This document shows positions 16,801-24,102 of a stretch of 24,102 nucleotides of DNA, piece by piece. The notes beneath the pieces were generated by a model. That model had not been told where the DNA came from. It made no database searches and saw only the letters and a program-made list of their open reading frames with translations. The first letter of the stretch is position 1. Each line of letters starts with the position of its first letter. Origin of the DNA: a virus; IMG/VR virus record IMGVR_UViG_3300037635_005197, positions 1-24,102 of that record; one strand, given 5' to 3'. The position numbers were made by a program, and so were the translations under genes.

Positions 16801-18361
16801 GAATTATCTCATTTTGAATAAACCTACCAGATTCTACTCTTACTTTTATAACTGCAGATCCAGAACCATCATTAACTGCATATCCAATAGCACCACTTGC
16901 TTGTCCAACTACTTTAGAAGATACTTTTATTTCAGAGCTAGATAAAGTGGTTCCTAATGTCAATTCTGTAAATAATGAGGAATCATAAACGTGAAGATCC
17001 CATGATGTTGAACTACCAGTATATGCAGCATCAGTAACTTTGAAAAGATATACATTAGCATCTCCTATCTTTTCTCCTTGAGCAGTCAATGTTGTGGCAT
17101 CTCTTCTCTGATCATAGAAATCTACATTTCCCTTCAATGTTGGACATCCATAAACATTATTTACTTTTAATCTATTTCCCAAATCAAATGGAACCAGAAC
17201 ATCACTAATAGTTTGAGTGTCTCTAGGTTTATCAACATCTATAACCGTACCAAATGTTTTATGAACATCATACCCTTTGACATAAGCCTTTCCGGGACTT
17301 ACTGTGAGACACATAAGATCATCAGAAGGGGTATTTTCTTGAGATGTTAGTTTTCCAGTTAAATATTTTCCATTATTACCAAGCAAATCATTTAAAGAAT
17401 TTGATAAAGATATGCTGAATGGATCTACAGTATAATTTCCAGACTCATCATATGTCCTCTTGGCAAGATAGTCCTTAATAAGATTATAATCTGTCTCTGT
17501 TTCAGTTTTCCTTAAAATACCACCTTCAACACGCAATAACTCTACAAAGTTTGTATCATTAAGATCTGTTAATTGCTTTTTAGTTAAAGATAGGTTTATT
17601 TTAAATCTATCTGCACCAGGAGATGAAAAATTATTAAATCCTTTAGCATTATCATATAATGTTCTATCTTCTTTTGCAGTTATAATTTCTTCGGATACAT
17701 TTAACCCTATTCTATATGATGGGAATTGAGAATAATATTCTAAAATTAAAGTTTGTTTAGATACTGATACAAAATTACCTCGTATAAAATAAATGCCATT
17801 ATCAATAGATACTACAGATCCAATATCAGTTGCATTAGAAGAAATTAATGATGCAAATGGAGATCCACTAGATATTGTAATATTGTTTATACCATATGAT
17901 ATTATTTCTGTTGATAATAAACTTTCTCCATTTAAAAATGTACCGCCAGATAACCCATTATCAGAATCTAAGTACTTTACATATATTGTAGTATCAGAAA
18001 CTTGATTATTTGGAAAAACTACAGATTTTACTGTAGCTGTAAGTCCAGAAGTTTGTCCTCTTATTTTTTTTCCAATATACTTTTCAAGATACTGTGAAAT
18101 TTCTACACCAAAAGAAAGTGTGTTTAATTTTACTGCATGATAACTAGAGTCATAATGTATTCCGCCAGGTATTACTTTTGATCCCTCTTTAAATATATGA
18201 CTTCCAAAGGTCTCAACCTGATTTTGGAGTATAGATTGAATAGTATTTAATTCTCTAGACTGAATTGGTCTACCTGGATTAAAAAGAACTTTATAAAAAT
18301 TCTTATCAGCATCAAAATCGTCAAAATATGGATTTATGTTAAGATTTGTTTTTTGTGCCAT
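10805..18361 (-). CDS. Giant DUF4815-type baseplate/tail fibre structural protein
   Basis: A 2518-residue virion protein lying where T4 has genes 9-12 and wac. The N-terminus (FYKVLFNPGRPIQSRELNTI about residues 22-41, then QSILQNQVE, HIFKEGSKVIPGG) is the DUF4815 signature of phage tail proteins, and similar sequence continues to about residue 1200 (ASDILDFRPRVSYF, RYTMRDIGIIQDRVEILEEV). Near 1637-1668 is an Asn/Ile/Thr-rich heptad segment (ITNVTQDITNVTKVTKNIT). Next come DPLAQTFLVG (about 1671) and FLTSIDLFFASVDS, a module common in tail fibres. GxGY-type repeats lie near 1930-1985 (GGRGYSNG, KGKGYAIGD). The C-terminal 140 residues (DPHAAVYISKTINLARPSNT, FRVMYSLIRPEM) form a separate conserved module. 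The ATG is 3 nt after the gp8 stop, with an A-rich leader and no Shine-Dalgarno. Likely baseplate rim and fibre attachment; the exact T4 counterpart is not clear. Confidence 0.9.
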   Translation of the reverse strand: MAQKTNLNINPYFDDFDADKNFYKVLFNPGRPIQSRELNTIQSILQNQVETFGSHIFKEGSKVIPGGIHYDSSYHAVKLNTLSFGVEISQYLEKYIGKKIRGQTSGLTATVKSVVFPNNQVSDTTIYVKYLDSDNGLSGGTFLNGESLLSTEIISYGINNITISSGSPFASLISSNATDIGSVVSIDNGIYFIRGNFVSVSKQTLILEYYSQFPSYRIGLNVSEEIITAKEDRTLYDNAKGFNNFSSPGADRFKINLSLTKKQLTDLNDTNFVELLRVEGGILRKTETETDYNLIKDYLAKRTYDESGNYTVDPFSISLSNSLNDLLGNNGKYLTGKLTSQENTPSDDLMCLTVSPGKAYVKGYDVHKTFGTVIDVDKPRDTQTISDVLVPFDLGNRLKVNNVYGCPTLKGNVDFYDQRRDATTLTAQGEKIGDANVYLFKVTDAAYTGSSTSWDLHVYDSSLFTELTLGTTLSSSEIKVSSKVVGQASGAIGYAVNDGSGSAVIKVRVESGRFIQNEIIHIDGIEENKRNIKSLKVFSSEDIKSVVDTSNSLKFFADVILKTKIAPGYTANDSVSIARVDNNSATLTSTKPFSGIKVKDIVKYTIPTDTTETFNRVSAVNTNSLTLVPEKNVSGVNSGLVPSASDGNSGTIENVSFKIGTSEIENPEKGYLYSILPNRTIETVDLSGSQLTFTSQITGFNSSVGGDLLISVSIGDFNFANNSGTIKFDAFDAEKYSIHYSDGVIEPLTQDKVVFTNNFTTVTFNNIQNKTISSITASFVKSSIQSKTKVFKKSETLDVSLSKYKSSGSNASNSSNDGLTYNRYYGLRVQDEEICLRYPDVARIIAVYEELDGRTISLDTINFSSIYSVGDNVLIGEEFEGLSSQSVARVIEKTTNSVTIAYLNSPKFQIGENVKFRSTNTDAIIESITPGSYTDITSSFKLDKGHKDEYYDYSRLIRINGEAEPSRKIKIIFDRYDVNAVDNGDLYSVLSYDAENYGSTIPRVGRFGIKASDILDFRPRVSYFSSSTSSPFSKDGRSFGNSPKVIITPNEATLISYDVYLPRIDKLYLDSTGTFSLEKGISSLQPKAPKKSPDLLELATILLPPYLFDISDARISMIDNKRYTMRDIGIIQDRVEILEEVTSLSLLELNTQALQIKDSDGFDRFKTGFFADSFNNNDFIDVPFSFCEVNQDSKELTPLKMRNVVPYQVLTESDISNTEYDSSQDYTLLDNRVKKTGNVVTLNYTSREWVKQELATRVSNVNPFHVIQYVGDIRLNPFEDIWIRTVQLDNKTLTHSLTLNLESNIQTETLNLGNLQDNTTGAPLGLNQYRDTFTTLNLSDADTGNINKIVTSDSDSDTSSTNETTFVDSEIDQFMRSRNTEFSSSNLKASTRYYASLDGISNIDITPKLIEITQDLQLSSPGSDGVFEVGENISVWDDAIEIMRFRLAESNHKSGVYNSPNRVYDVNPYSKNESMPAGYSQSSTTLNIDTLSLSDDSAGEEYGGYLLKGAILIGETSGAIAYVKDIRLVTDNYGDVIGTFFIREPHENPVPAVRIPTGNKTFRLSSSEENSLGIVGSTDISSAETTYSSRGTVNKFQNTIRVIELTGNLTTTNQVRTRTLTAVRNENISNIETPTPVVNNITNVTQDITNVTKVTKNITQIIEQQRHDDPLAQTFLVGTARGLNSFNDDELGAFLTSIDLFFASVDSGNAPITIQIRTTEFGTPTLTMIGDPVTLRPTDKVDGETILRDNISIDGTVATKVTFPYPIYLPPGLEYAIVLMAPESDEYEVFTAKMGENTLNTANLPDAESVRYTQQFAIGSLFKSQNGSTWTPDQYEDMKFTLYKAEFTSTEGIAYFGNTPLSKGNSYIRKLTNNPLTILPRKLKVGIDTITDAGLLTDLTAGRKIQDTTKSYVQGIIESVGGLAHTVSIDTGGRGYSNGSSSVSTFNITGNGSGLTLSVNATNGIIDSATPVSKGKGYAIGDVVGIVTSDITGTSSVPSGENSRITITSNDSSIDTLYLTNVAGDSFNLQDLIYYNDGGGAVSLANTHIQSSETYLSDYYDGTYALVNHFDHGMYATNNIVSISAVSPDTSKIKITSSITRNSQSINVSSLDISLFQQFEGADVSSTNPGYLIVNSELMSYTSVSGTEIGGLSRGLEDTIAVPHPSETFIQKYECGGVSLRRINTKHNIVDTGIDINSYYIKIPIGSLDIDSNPIAVNRNTDGSTGSNPALSFNKEKSVGGTNVYASENVLYDTVTPFISAILPPESEASISAQLKSVSATSVNGNETSFLEQPYVDVELNQPNKMNSLSMVTSKVNTEEFLPNLLKSKSSVLSLSLSTTNYNLSPMIFLDTASAEYTKYLINNPISDYISDKRTSNFIEDPHAAVYISKTINLARPSNTLRVNISAYRHKSADFRVMYSLIRPEMNTTLKIFEMFPGYNNLTSDLDSDGFLDIVDLSNNSGLPDRFTSSSADNEFIQYQYTAPNVGPFVGFTIKIVMSTTKMDKYPRFKDIRAIALL
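12405..12590 (-). repeat. GxGY-type repeats in the giant tail protein
   Basis: Two degenerate copies, TGGRGYSNGSSS and SKGKGYAIGDVVGIV, about 40 residues apart (near residues 1930 and 1975). They match the gp14 repeats in their Gly-x-Gly-Tyr turn but lack the PxVxI strand. Confidence 0.6.
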
Positions 18362-18364
18362 TTT

Positions 18365-19951
18365 TTAAAATTCTAGAATAATTTTTACGTCTTCTTTTTG
18401 TCTAGAGTTCCTTGATACCAAGGGTCTGTTATCGATAAAAATAATATCTCCAGATGTTTTATTTATTTCAGGTTCTGATACGCCAGAACTGAAAGTTGAA
18501 TCTAGGGTTATCAACTTATTATTTACAGTAATACTACTGAGATTGAAAGTCGTATCTATGCTTGCAACAAAATTTCCGCTAGATCCATTAATTGAATTTG
18601 TGCCTCCAAAATCTAAGATTGCATTAGATGCTGTAGTTGTAACTCCAACATAATCTGCTTGATCAAATGTGGTAGGGTTGTAAAATAAAGAACGATCTTT
18701 AAAATACTTTAAAACTGACGTTTCGCCGTCATATGAGGCAACATATCCTTGAGCAACTCCTCCTTCAACTGTTTGTGTTATTTTTTCTCCAACATCTGGT
18801 GAAGTAGAACCATCACTCAAAGTAACTTTCAGTGAGTATACCCCAGAAAAAGTAGAATCTGTATAAGATTCTGTTGATATAAATTTACTTGGATTTTTTA
18901 AAATTCCAATTTGTGCAAATTTGGTGTCCAAAGGAAAGTCCTTTGTTGATCCATCAAATCTAGAATATGCTAGAACTTTATCTGCACCCAACTCTCTATA
19001 AATATCATACCCATGACCTTTAGATGGTGGAATTATTGGAATCAGTTTAGCCGGAGTTGTATATGTGTCACTAATTTGAAGTGGTCCTAAATCTACAACT
19101 CCATAAGTATACCCAGATCCTCCAGAAGTGACTGTTGTTTTTAATATTTTCCCAGACGTATCGGTTTCAACAAACACTTTAGCACCACTTCCGTCACCAT
19201 AAATGTCAACTTCTCCAGAAGTATATCCACCACTCCCTCTTTCATCTATATATACAAATTTTATTTGATTCTTATTTATATCTGAGTCTGCATTAGATCT
19301 AATATTTGATATCTGAGTATTTGTTGATGTTGCCCAATCATTAGGTAAAGGTATAAATTCAACGGAATCAAATTTTATAATATCTGAAGGTGATACTGTA
19401 AATAAGTATTTCCAGAGATACCCATCACCACTAGAACCTGCTTTTGATGGTTCTAAATCTGTAAATGTTGGTTTATCTTGAGACTGAGTTCCGCCAGTAT
19501 TAATTCCACTCGAATCATTGCTAAGACAAATATATACTTGAAATTGATCATTCATTACATAATAATTTGAATCATATAATCTACTTCTATCTGTCACTGC
19601 AGTTCTATTGGCGACACTGTAATCATGACGATACATATCATAAGTAGTTCCCTGCTTCCATTCAATTTTTCGTACACATCTACGAATATTTTCGGGAATT
19701 ATTCTTTTTCCATATAAAATAGTATCTCCATAATGAGGCAAGTAATCAAAATTATCTACTGGGTTTGGTAGTATTGAATCATTAGCATTTACACCTTCAG
19801 TATTATCCCAATTAGCATTTCTACCATATCCCGATACTCCAGGATTTGCCAATCCAACAAAAATATAATAATAATCACTTCCGTTAGATATAGTATCTAC
19901 AAAATTATTTGTAGATAGTATTCTAAATTGATCTGTAACGAACGCAGGCAT
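18365..19951 (-). CDS. gp8: Baseplate wedge protein gp8
   Basis: A dimeric component of the baseplate wedge, built onto the gp10-gp7 arm in T4. It has 528 residues against 334 in T4. The core is recognisable: FRILSTNNFVDTI (9-21), the Trp/Tyr-rich head to about 140, GDGYLWKYLFTV (175-186; T4 has GDGYVWEYLF), FIPLPNDWA (199-207; T4 has IVVPWP), and the C-terminus TSGDIIFIDNRPLV (499-512) ending EDVKIILEF, against T4 SGEMIYMENRPPI ending EEINILFTF. Extra length comes from two GGYTSGEVDIYG/GSGYTYGVVDLGP repeats (about 238-288) and a later segment with GEKITQTVEGGVAQGYVASY (388-407) and LKYFKDR. The ATG follows an exact TATAAATA late promoter. The leader is A-rich without a clear Shine-Dalgarno. 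Confidence 0.93.
   Translation of the reverse strand: MPAFVTDQFRILSTNNFVDTISNGSDYYYIFVGLANPGVSGYGRNANWDNTEGVNANDSILPNPVDNFDYLPHYGDTILYGKRIIPENIRRCVRKIEWKQGTTYDMYRHDYSVANRTAVTDRSRLYDSNYYVMNDQFQVYICLSNDSSGINTGGTQSQDKPTFTDLEPSKAGSSGDGYLWKYLFTVSPSDIIKFDSVEFIPLPNDWATSTNTQISNIRSNADSDINKNQIKFVYIDERGSGGYTSGEVDIYGDGSGAKVFVETDTSGKILKTTVTSGGSGYTYGVVDLGPLQISDTYTTPAKLIPIIPPSKGHGYDIYRELGADKVLAYSRFDGSTKDFPLDTKFAQIGILKNPSKFISTESYTDSTFSGVYSLKVTLSDGSTSPDVGEKITQTVEGGVAQGYVASYDGETSVLKYFKDRSLFYNPTTFDQADYVGVTTTASNAILDFGGTNSINGSSGNFVASIDTTFNLSSITVNNKLITLDSTFSSGVSEPEINKTSGDIIFIDNRPLVSRNSRQKEDVKIILEF
19088..19240 (-). repeat. GxGYT repeats inside gp8
   Basis: Two copies, RGSGGYTSGEVDI and SGGSGYTYGVVDL, 38 residues apart, within the expansion that makes this gp8 longer than T4 gp8. 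Confidence 0.7.
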
Positions 19952-19969
19952 TTTAAACCATTTTTTTAT

Positions 19970-19977
19970 TATTTATA
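19970..19977 (-). promoter_or_regulatory. Exact T4-type late promoter TATAAATA upstream of gp8
   Basis: TATAAATA on the minus strand, in the 30-nt gap between the gp7-position gene and gp8 and 19 nt before the gp8 ATG. It is identical to the T4 late promoter box and is in one of the few true gaps. A second exact copy at 19273-19280 is inside gp8 coding sequence, so sequence alone does not prove use. Confidence 0.6.
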
Positions 19978-19981
19978 AGTG

Positions 19982-22900
19982 TTAGGTTGAAGTTGTTCTT
20001 TTCTTTAGTGAACCAGTATCTCGCAATCCAGCACCAGCACCTCTTCTTTGAACTGTAGGATATGTTCCTAATCCAGATGTAGTATAAGAAGTGATTGCTA
20101 TAGAAACTGGATTATTAGATCTAGTAAATCCAGATATTTTTCCCCAAGAGAATTTTCCAACAGGATTTAATAATGTTCCAGTAGTTCCAATACCAACCTC
20201 ACCACTAATATTAGTATCACTCTTAACATTACAAGTAATTATTCCTGTAATAGTATCAATACCATGAACCTTATAAATGTTATTGAGGAATTGAGTACTA
20301 ATCCCAATTACTTCAGTATCATTATTATCATTAATTGATGTTATACCATTACCAATTCTAGTGTCAAATATATGAATAGGAATTCCTTCTGTTATAGATG
20401 TATAATTATCATTAAGAGCTTTTAGTGTGAATTCTAGTGCTAATGGTGCTCCATTAGTTCCTGTTGTTGTAGCAATTCCTACAATAGACCCACTCAGACC
20501 TTGAACAACATTTGCATTAGTTAATAATTCACTTTCAAAAGTTGGAAAATCTAATATAACTTGTGGTGGATTTGTACTTGTATATCCAGATCCAGGATTA
20601 ATTACAGTGACAGAATCTATATTGCCATTTGACACAGTTACAGAAGCTGTTGCCGTGGTTCCAATACCAACGTCTCCTGATGTTCCTATACCAACATTAT
20701 ACCATTTCCTATCACTTCCAATACCAATTATGGGATTTGAAACATTAACAGATGGTGCGTTAGTATATCCAATACCAGCATCAACAATATCAAATGATGA
20801 TATTGTCCCTGTAGCAGAAACGATTGCTGTAATAATTCCAACTTTATTATTATCTTGATTTGGGACAACCAAAACATCAATTTTCTTTAAATTTACAGCA
20901 TCTTCATAATCAAAAAATTCAGAATTATCTAAGTATAATACAGTATCTGTAGTATTAAAGTCTGTTATAACCTTTGCTGTCGGATATACTTGAGTTGCCA
21001 AAGAATCTCTAGACTTGTAGTAAGTTTGTTGATTTATTACAATATCTTCTTTTTGCCTAATCCAATCGATAGGTTTTAAATTAATTTCATCTATGCCATC
21101 TCCATAATATAGATTTGTCTCAAGTATATCTGCATTAACAATATCGTAAATAAGTCTCTTATCTTGCTGCTTAGTAATATCCAAATATGAATTATTACTT
21201 TGTATTTGTAGTGTATCACCGATTTGTATTATTTCATTTACATCAACTCGTGAAGAATCTTCTCCCCTAGTTCCAACATAAAAATAGATTTTAACATCAT
21301 CTTCAACTTTTGGTGCAGTTAGGAATCTAAATGCTGATCCCCCAACAAATTGATATGCAATTCCAGGTTCTTGCAATATACCATTAATAAAAATTACTAA
21401 TAATGAATCAAAGTCGATTGCAGAAGAAGTTAAATCATTAGGATCTTTAGAGAAAGATAATAACTCAGTTTCGTAATATAATGGATAAACTAATCTTGAT
21501 CCATTCTGATAAGGTTTGATACTATCAATCAAATTCATCTCTCCAAATTGCCATGCAGCAACACTATCATTATAAGTATTCAAAACATATAATTGGAATT
21601 TTTCTATTGGTTCGGAAAGATGTCTATCTGTGACTATTCCAGATACGGTTAATACATCGCCAGTCTCAAAAGCATATCCTGCTCTTGCAACACTAAATGA
21701 AGACACTTCGAATAATGTTGATCCAATACCAACAGAACCTGACTCATCAATACCTGGAGAAGGTCCAACTTCAACATTCATAAGCATATTAATTCCAACT
21801 TCTGTGGTAGCACCCACTCCCAATCTAGAAACTCCAACAACTTCGAGATTATCATATGATGGGTTTGAAATATTTAATATAGGATATGTATAATTTGTAC
21901 CTCCATTAGAAACATTAAATGATAATGTTCCCCCTAAACCAACAGTGACATCAACAACACCGCCAGAACCGACCATAGATCCTGCATCTATCGTTATAGT
22001 ATCGTCTGTGTATGCAGTAATATCGGTTGCAATACCTGCTAAAGGATCTGTTGCTCTTGGATAACCAATAACAAATTTATGACCATCAGAGGAGCAAGTA
22101 AACTTTAATGATCCTGTTGTTACAGTAATATCATCACCAGTATCCAATCCATGATTTTCAATGACGAGAACCATATTTCCAGTTACAGGGTTATAAGTTG
22201 CAAATGTTGGAGTGAAATTATTTCCACCACTTTGAACAGAATTTTCATCGCTTTCTACAAATTTATGAATATAATCTTCTGCAGCGTCTTTTACAGAAAC
22301 TGAGGCTGTATCTTGTCTATATCCAGATCCATTCGTCAACCGACTATTCCATACAAATACTGTTCCATATCCAACATAATAATGTTCCAATGTTGAAATG
22401 CCTACATTTAAACTAAATGATTCTGTTCCAATTCCAATAATATCAGTAACATCATCATGCAATGGAAACTCTGATGTAATTCCTGTATTAGAATTACATG
22501 TGAATGCAAGTCCAACCAATTTCACTTGATTTGCCTTAGATTCTACTAACTTATAAATCTCTTCTTGTGGAGAAGTTATTGTCAAATGTCCCAGATTATT
22601 ATCATAGGTTGCTGTAGTTATAGCAACAGTCTTTCCTGTAGATGCCACACTAATAACTGGATTTAAAATAGTTCCATTGTCATCAATATTTAATTTTACC
22701 TTAGCACCAACAAGAGGAGCATATCCAAGACCTGCAGTAGATCCAAGAGAAACAATAATACCACCTCTAGGCAATTGATTTTGGTTTATATCCGAATCGG
22801 AAATTGTCAATACATCTAAATCATCTCTGAGTCCAGAAAATACTACACTTGAAATGCCTGCAGGAATATCGCTAACTATTTTAAAATTGTGATTTGTAAT

Positions 22901-24102
22901 ATTTTCAGTAAGAGGAGTTTGGAATATTCCATTAATAAACAATATACCATTTCCAGAAGTTGTTCCTAAACCAACTGTACTTATTCCTTGAGATTTTAAT
23001 TCAAAAGTAGTTGTTTTTCCGTCAAATTCATTTGAAAAATCATCAAAAATTTCATTTGTAGTATAATTTTTCCTCAGAAAAGTTCTACCATTAAAAGTTG
23101 CTCTTGCTCTGAATAAATTTGATTCATCTTTTGTTGACAAATCTCCAACATTTCCTCTTGGAGGATTAGTAAAGTGTATAGAATCGCCAACAATGTTATA
23201 TGATCCCTTGTAAAGTGAGACACTATCTCCAATATCATGAGATGTTGCAGCACTGCCAACACTACCACGTTTTACCTCTACAACATTTAAATCTCCAGTA
23301 AAATACAAGATAGGTCCGGAAGTTGATGTTCCTATACCAACATTCAATACTTGCATATATTCATCATCAACTTTTATGATATCATTTGGATTTATTGAAC
23401 TTATACCCGATAAAGTTACAAAAGTATCTGCAATTCCTACATTTTTATCAGAGATTGAATGACTAATGTCTGTATATAATAAAGGATATTGTGCCAAATC
23501 ATTAATGGTTATTAAAACCTTTTCATTTTTCTTATACATTTCAAATTCATGTGCATTACCTTCACCCAAATAAGATGAAAACTGTATTGCAATATCATTA
23601 TTTGCATCATATTCACTTAAAGCAACTTTGAAATTGTCATTATCAATTTTTATTGCATAAACTTCAGTAGACAATCCAACATTACTACTAGTATGAATTG
23701 CACTATTTCCTAATCCAATAAATGTTGACTTTGGTGTGTAAATTAATCTTTCGCCAGTACTAAAGAAATGATTATTTAAAGTAAACTGCCCTGTAGTAGG
23801 GTCGAATTTAGTTTGGTCAAAAGGATCAAAAGACTTATTGAAAATTGGAACATTATCATACTTTAAAGGAAAATCAAGTCTATTTCTTTGAGTGGAATTA
23901 ACGCCAAAATATTTTGCAACACTAAAAGATTTATTTAATGATCCAATATCCAAATCTAATGGAATGTTTATTTCATCTAAAAATGTATAGAATGAGTAAT
24001 CCAGTTGTGTAATAGTTAAATTTGAATTGGAATATTCATCATTTCTTTCAAATTCTAATTTCAGATTATTTTGATTAACACTAGTTTTAAATACACCCAT
24101 TG
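19982..24102 (-). CDS. Giant structural protein in the gene 7 position (baseplate), probably N-terminally partial
   Basis: At least 1372 residues from the ATG at 24100, but the frame is open to the window edge. That Met (MGVFKTSVNQNNLKLEFERN) may be internal, since comparable stretches lie inside longer proteins. It is immediately upstream of gp8, where T4 has the baseplate wedge gene 7 (1032 residues). Two INGxxQxP modules can be read: ILFINGIFQTPL near residue 393 and VIFINGILQEPGIAYQFVGG near 905, the latter followed by FLTAPKVEDDVKIYFYVG. GxGYT repeats occur near 735 (GGTNYTYPILNIS), 1108 (DAGIGYTNAPSVNV) and 1168 (NPGSGYTSTNPPQVI). Many GIGT/VGIG turns punctuate the beta-rich chain. The C-terminus (GKFSWGKISGFTRSNNPVSI, GAGAGLRDTGSLKKR) is basic. 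No enzymatic motif was seen. A baseplate role follows from position; sequence homology to T4 gp7 is not evident by eye. Confidence 0.8.
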   Translation of the reverse strand, partial: MGVFKTSVNQNNLKLEFERNDEYSNSNLTITQLDYSFYTFLDEINIPLDLDIGSLNKSFSVAKYFGVNSTQRNRLDFPLKYDNVPIFNKSFDPFDQTKFDPTTGQFTLNNHFFSTGERLIYTPKSTFIGLGNSAIHTSSNVGLSTEVYAIKIDNDNFKVALSEYDANNDIAIQFSSYLGEGNAHEFEMYKKNEKVLITINDLAQYPLLYTDISHSISDKNVGIADTFVTLSGISSINPNDIIKVDDEYMQVLNVGIGTSTSGPILYFTGDLNVVEVKRGSVGSAATSHDIGDSVSLYKGSYNIVGDSIHFTNPPRGNVGDLSTKDESNLFRARATFNGRTFLRKNYTTNEIFDDFSNEFDGKTTTFELKSQGISTVGLGTTSGNGILFINGIFQTPLTENITNHNFKIVSDIPAGISSVVFSGLRDDLDVLTISDSDINQNQLPRGGIIVSLGSTAGLGYAPLVGAKVKLNIDDNGTILNPVISVASTGKTVAITTATYDNNLGHLTITSPQEEIYKLVESKANQVKLVGLAFTCNSNTGITSEFPLHDDVTDIIGIGTESFSLNVGISTLEHYYVGYGTVFVWNSRLTNGSGYRQDTASVSVKDAAEDYIHKFVESDENSVQSGGNNFTPTFATYNPVTGNMVLVIENHGLDTGDDITVTTGSLKFTCSSDGHKFVIGYPRATDPLAGIATDITAYTDDTITIDAGSMVGSGGVVDVTVGLGGTLSFNVSNGGTNYTYPILNISNPSYDNLEVVGVSRLGVGATTEVGINMLMNVEVGPSPGIDESGSVGIGSTLFEVSSFSVARAGYAFETGDVLTVSGIVTDRHLSEPIEKFQLYVLNTYNDSVAAWQFGEMNLIDSIKPYQNGSRLVYPLYYETELLSFSKDPNDLTSSAIDFDSLLVIFINGILQEPGIAYQFVGGSAFRFLTAPKVEDDVKIYFYVGTRGEDSSRVDVNEIIQIGDTLQIQSNNSYLDITKQQDKRLIYDIVNADILETNLYYGDGIDEINLKPIDWIRQKEDIVINQQTYYKSRDSLATQVYPTAKVITDFNTTDTVLYLDNSEFFDYEDAVNLKKIDVLVVPNQDNNKVGIITAIVSATGTISSFDIVDAGIGYTNAPSVNVSNPIIGIGSDRKWYNVGIGTSGDVGIGTTATASVTVSNGNIDSVTVINPGSGYTSTNPPQVILDFPTFESELLTNANVVQGLSGSIVGIATTTGTNGAPLALEFTLKALNDNYTSITEGIPIHIFDTRIGNGITSINDNNDTEVIGISTQFLNNIYKVHGIDTITGIITCNVKSDTNISGEVGIGTTGTLLNPVGKFSWGKISGFTRSNNPVSIAITSYTTSGLGTYPTVQRRGAGAGLRDTGSLKKRTTST
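20560..20790 (-). repeat. GxGYT repeats near the C-terminus of the gp7-position protein
   Basis: Two copies, DAGIGYTNAPSVNVS and NPGSGYTSTNPPQVILD, about 60 residues apart and close in sequence to the gp14 copies. The DNA on the plus strand repeats a tatatcca(a/g)(a/t)(t/c)cca element in both. Confidence 0.75.

Noticed and set aside
16410-16802. Plus-strand open frame of 130 codons, and similar plus-strand frames at 8074-8394, 13113-13427, 12345-12623 and 4625-4918
   Set aside because: They lie opposite well-supported minus-strand genes, have no recognisable domains or promoter context, and their composition is that expected for the complement of Ser/Thr/Asn-rich genes.
19273-19280. Second exact TATAAATA on the minus strand
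   Set aside because: It is inside gp8 with no nearby downstream gene start; chance occurrence in AT-rich DNA is likely.

Overview
The window is a stretch of the late morphogenesis region of a T4-like (Tevenvirinae-related) myovirus. Every gene I can support lies on the minus strand, so transcription runs from high to low coordinates. The sequence is AT-rich. The style of the structural proteins points to a marine T4-like phage, of the kind that infects Prochlorococcus/Synechococcus or SAR11-type (Pelagibacter) hosts: long beta-rich tail proteins with GxGYTxxPxVxI repeats, a DUF4815-type giant tail protein, and Cys/Lys-rich DUF5872/DUF6321-like segments. I see no host-derived metabolic gene, tRNA or integrase, so the host cannot be fixed from this window.

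Layout in transcription order: a giant structural protein in the T4 gene 7 position (24102-19982, probably cut at its N-terminus by the window edge); baseplate wedge gp8 (19951-18365); a 2518-residue tail/baseplate protein where T4 has genes 9-12 and wac (18361-10805); two very small genes (10805-10599 and 10612-10448); a 113-residue beta-rich protein (10414-10073); neck proteins gp13 (10066-9194) and gp14 (9191-6933, greatly enlarged); tail completion protein gp15 (6933-6133); small terminase gp16 (about 6127-5696); a 643-residue Cys/Lys-rich multidomain protein inserted between the terminase genes (5689-3758); large terminase gp17 (3695-2052); a 76-residue zinc-ribbon-like protein (2052-1822); and tail sheath gp18 (1737 to the window edge, C-terminus missing). 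This is collinear with T4 genes 7-8-(9-12/wac)-13-14-15-16-17-18.

The genes build the virion. gp7-like, gp8 and the giant protein form the baseplate and its fibres. gp13/gp14 close the packaged head and gp15 caps the tail. gp16/gp17 package DNA, and gp18 is the contractile sheath. The genes are packed tightly: three junctions are TAATG stop/start overlaps and most others are 2-10 nt apart. Four T4-like late-promoter motifs (CTAAATA or TATAAATA/GATAAATA) lie just upstream of gene starts.

The most interesting parts are accessory. The 643-residue protein looks like a chain of small basic Cys-containing domains with candidate prohead-protease sites near their boundaries. gp14 carries an insert of about 530 residues with a LamG-like domain flanked by GxGYT repeats. 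The same GxGYT repeat occurs in four different virion proteins. I found no CRISPR array, insertion sequence or defence system.
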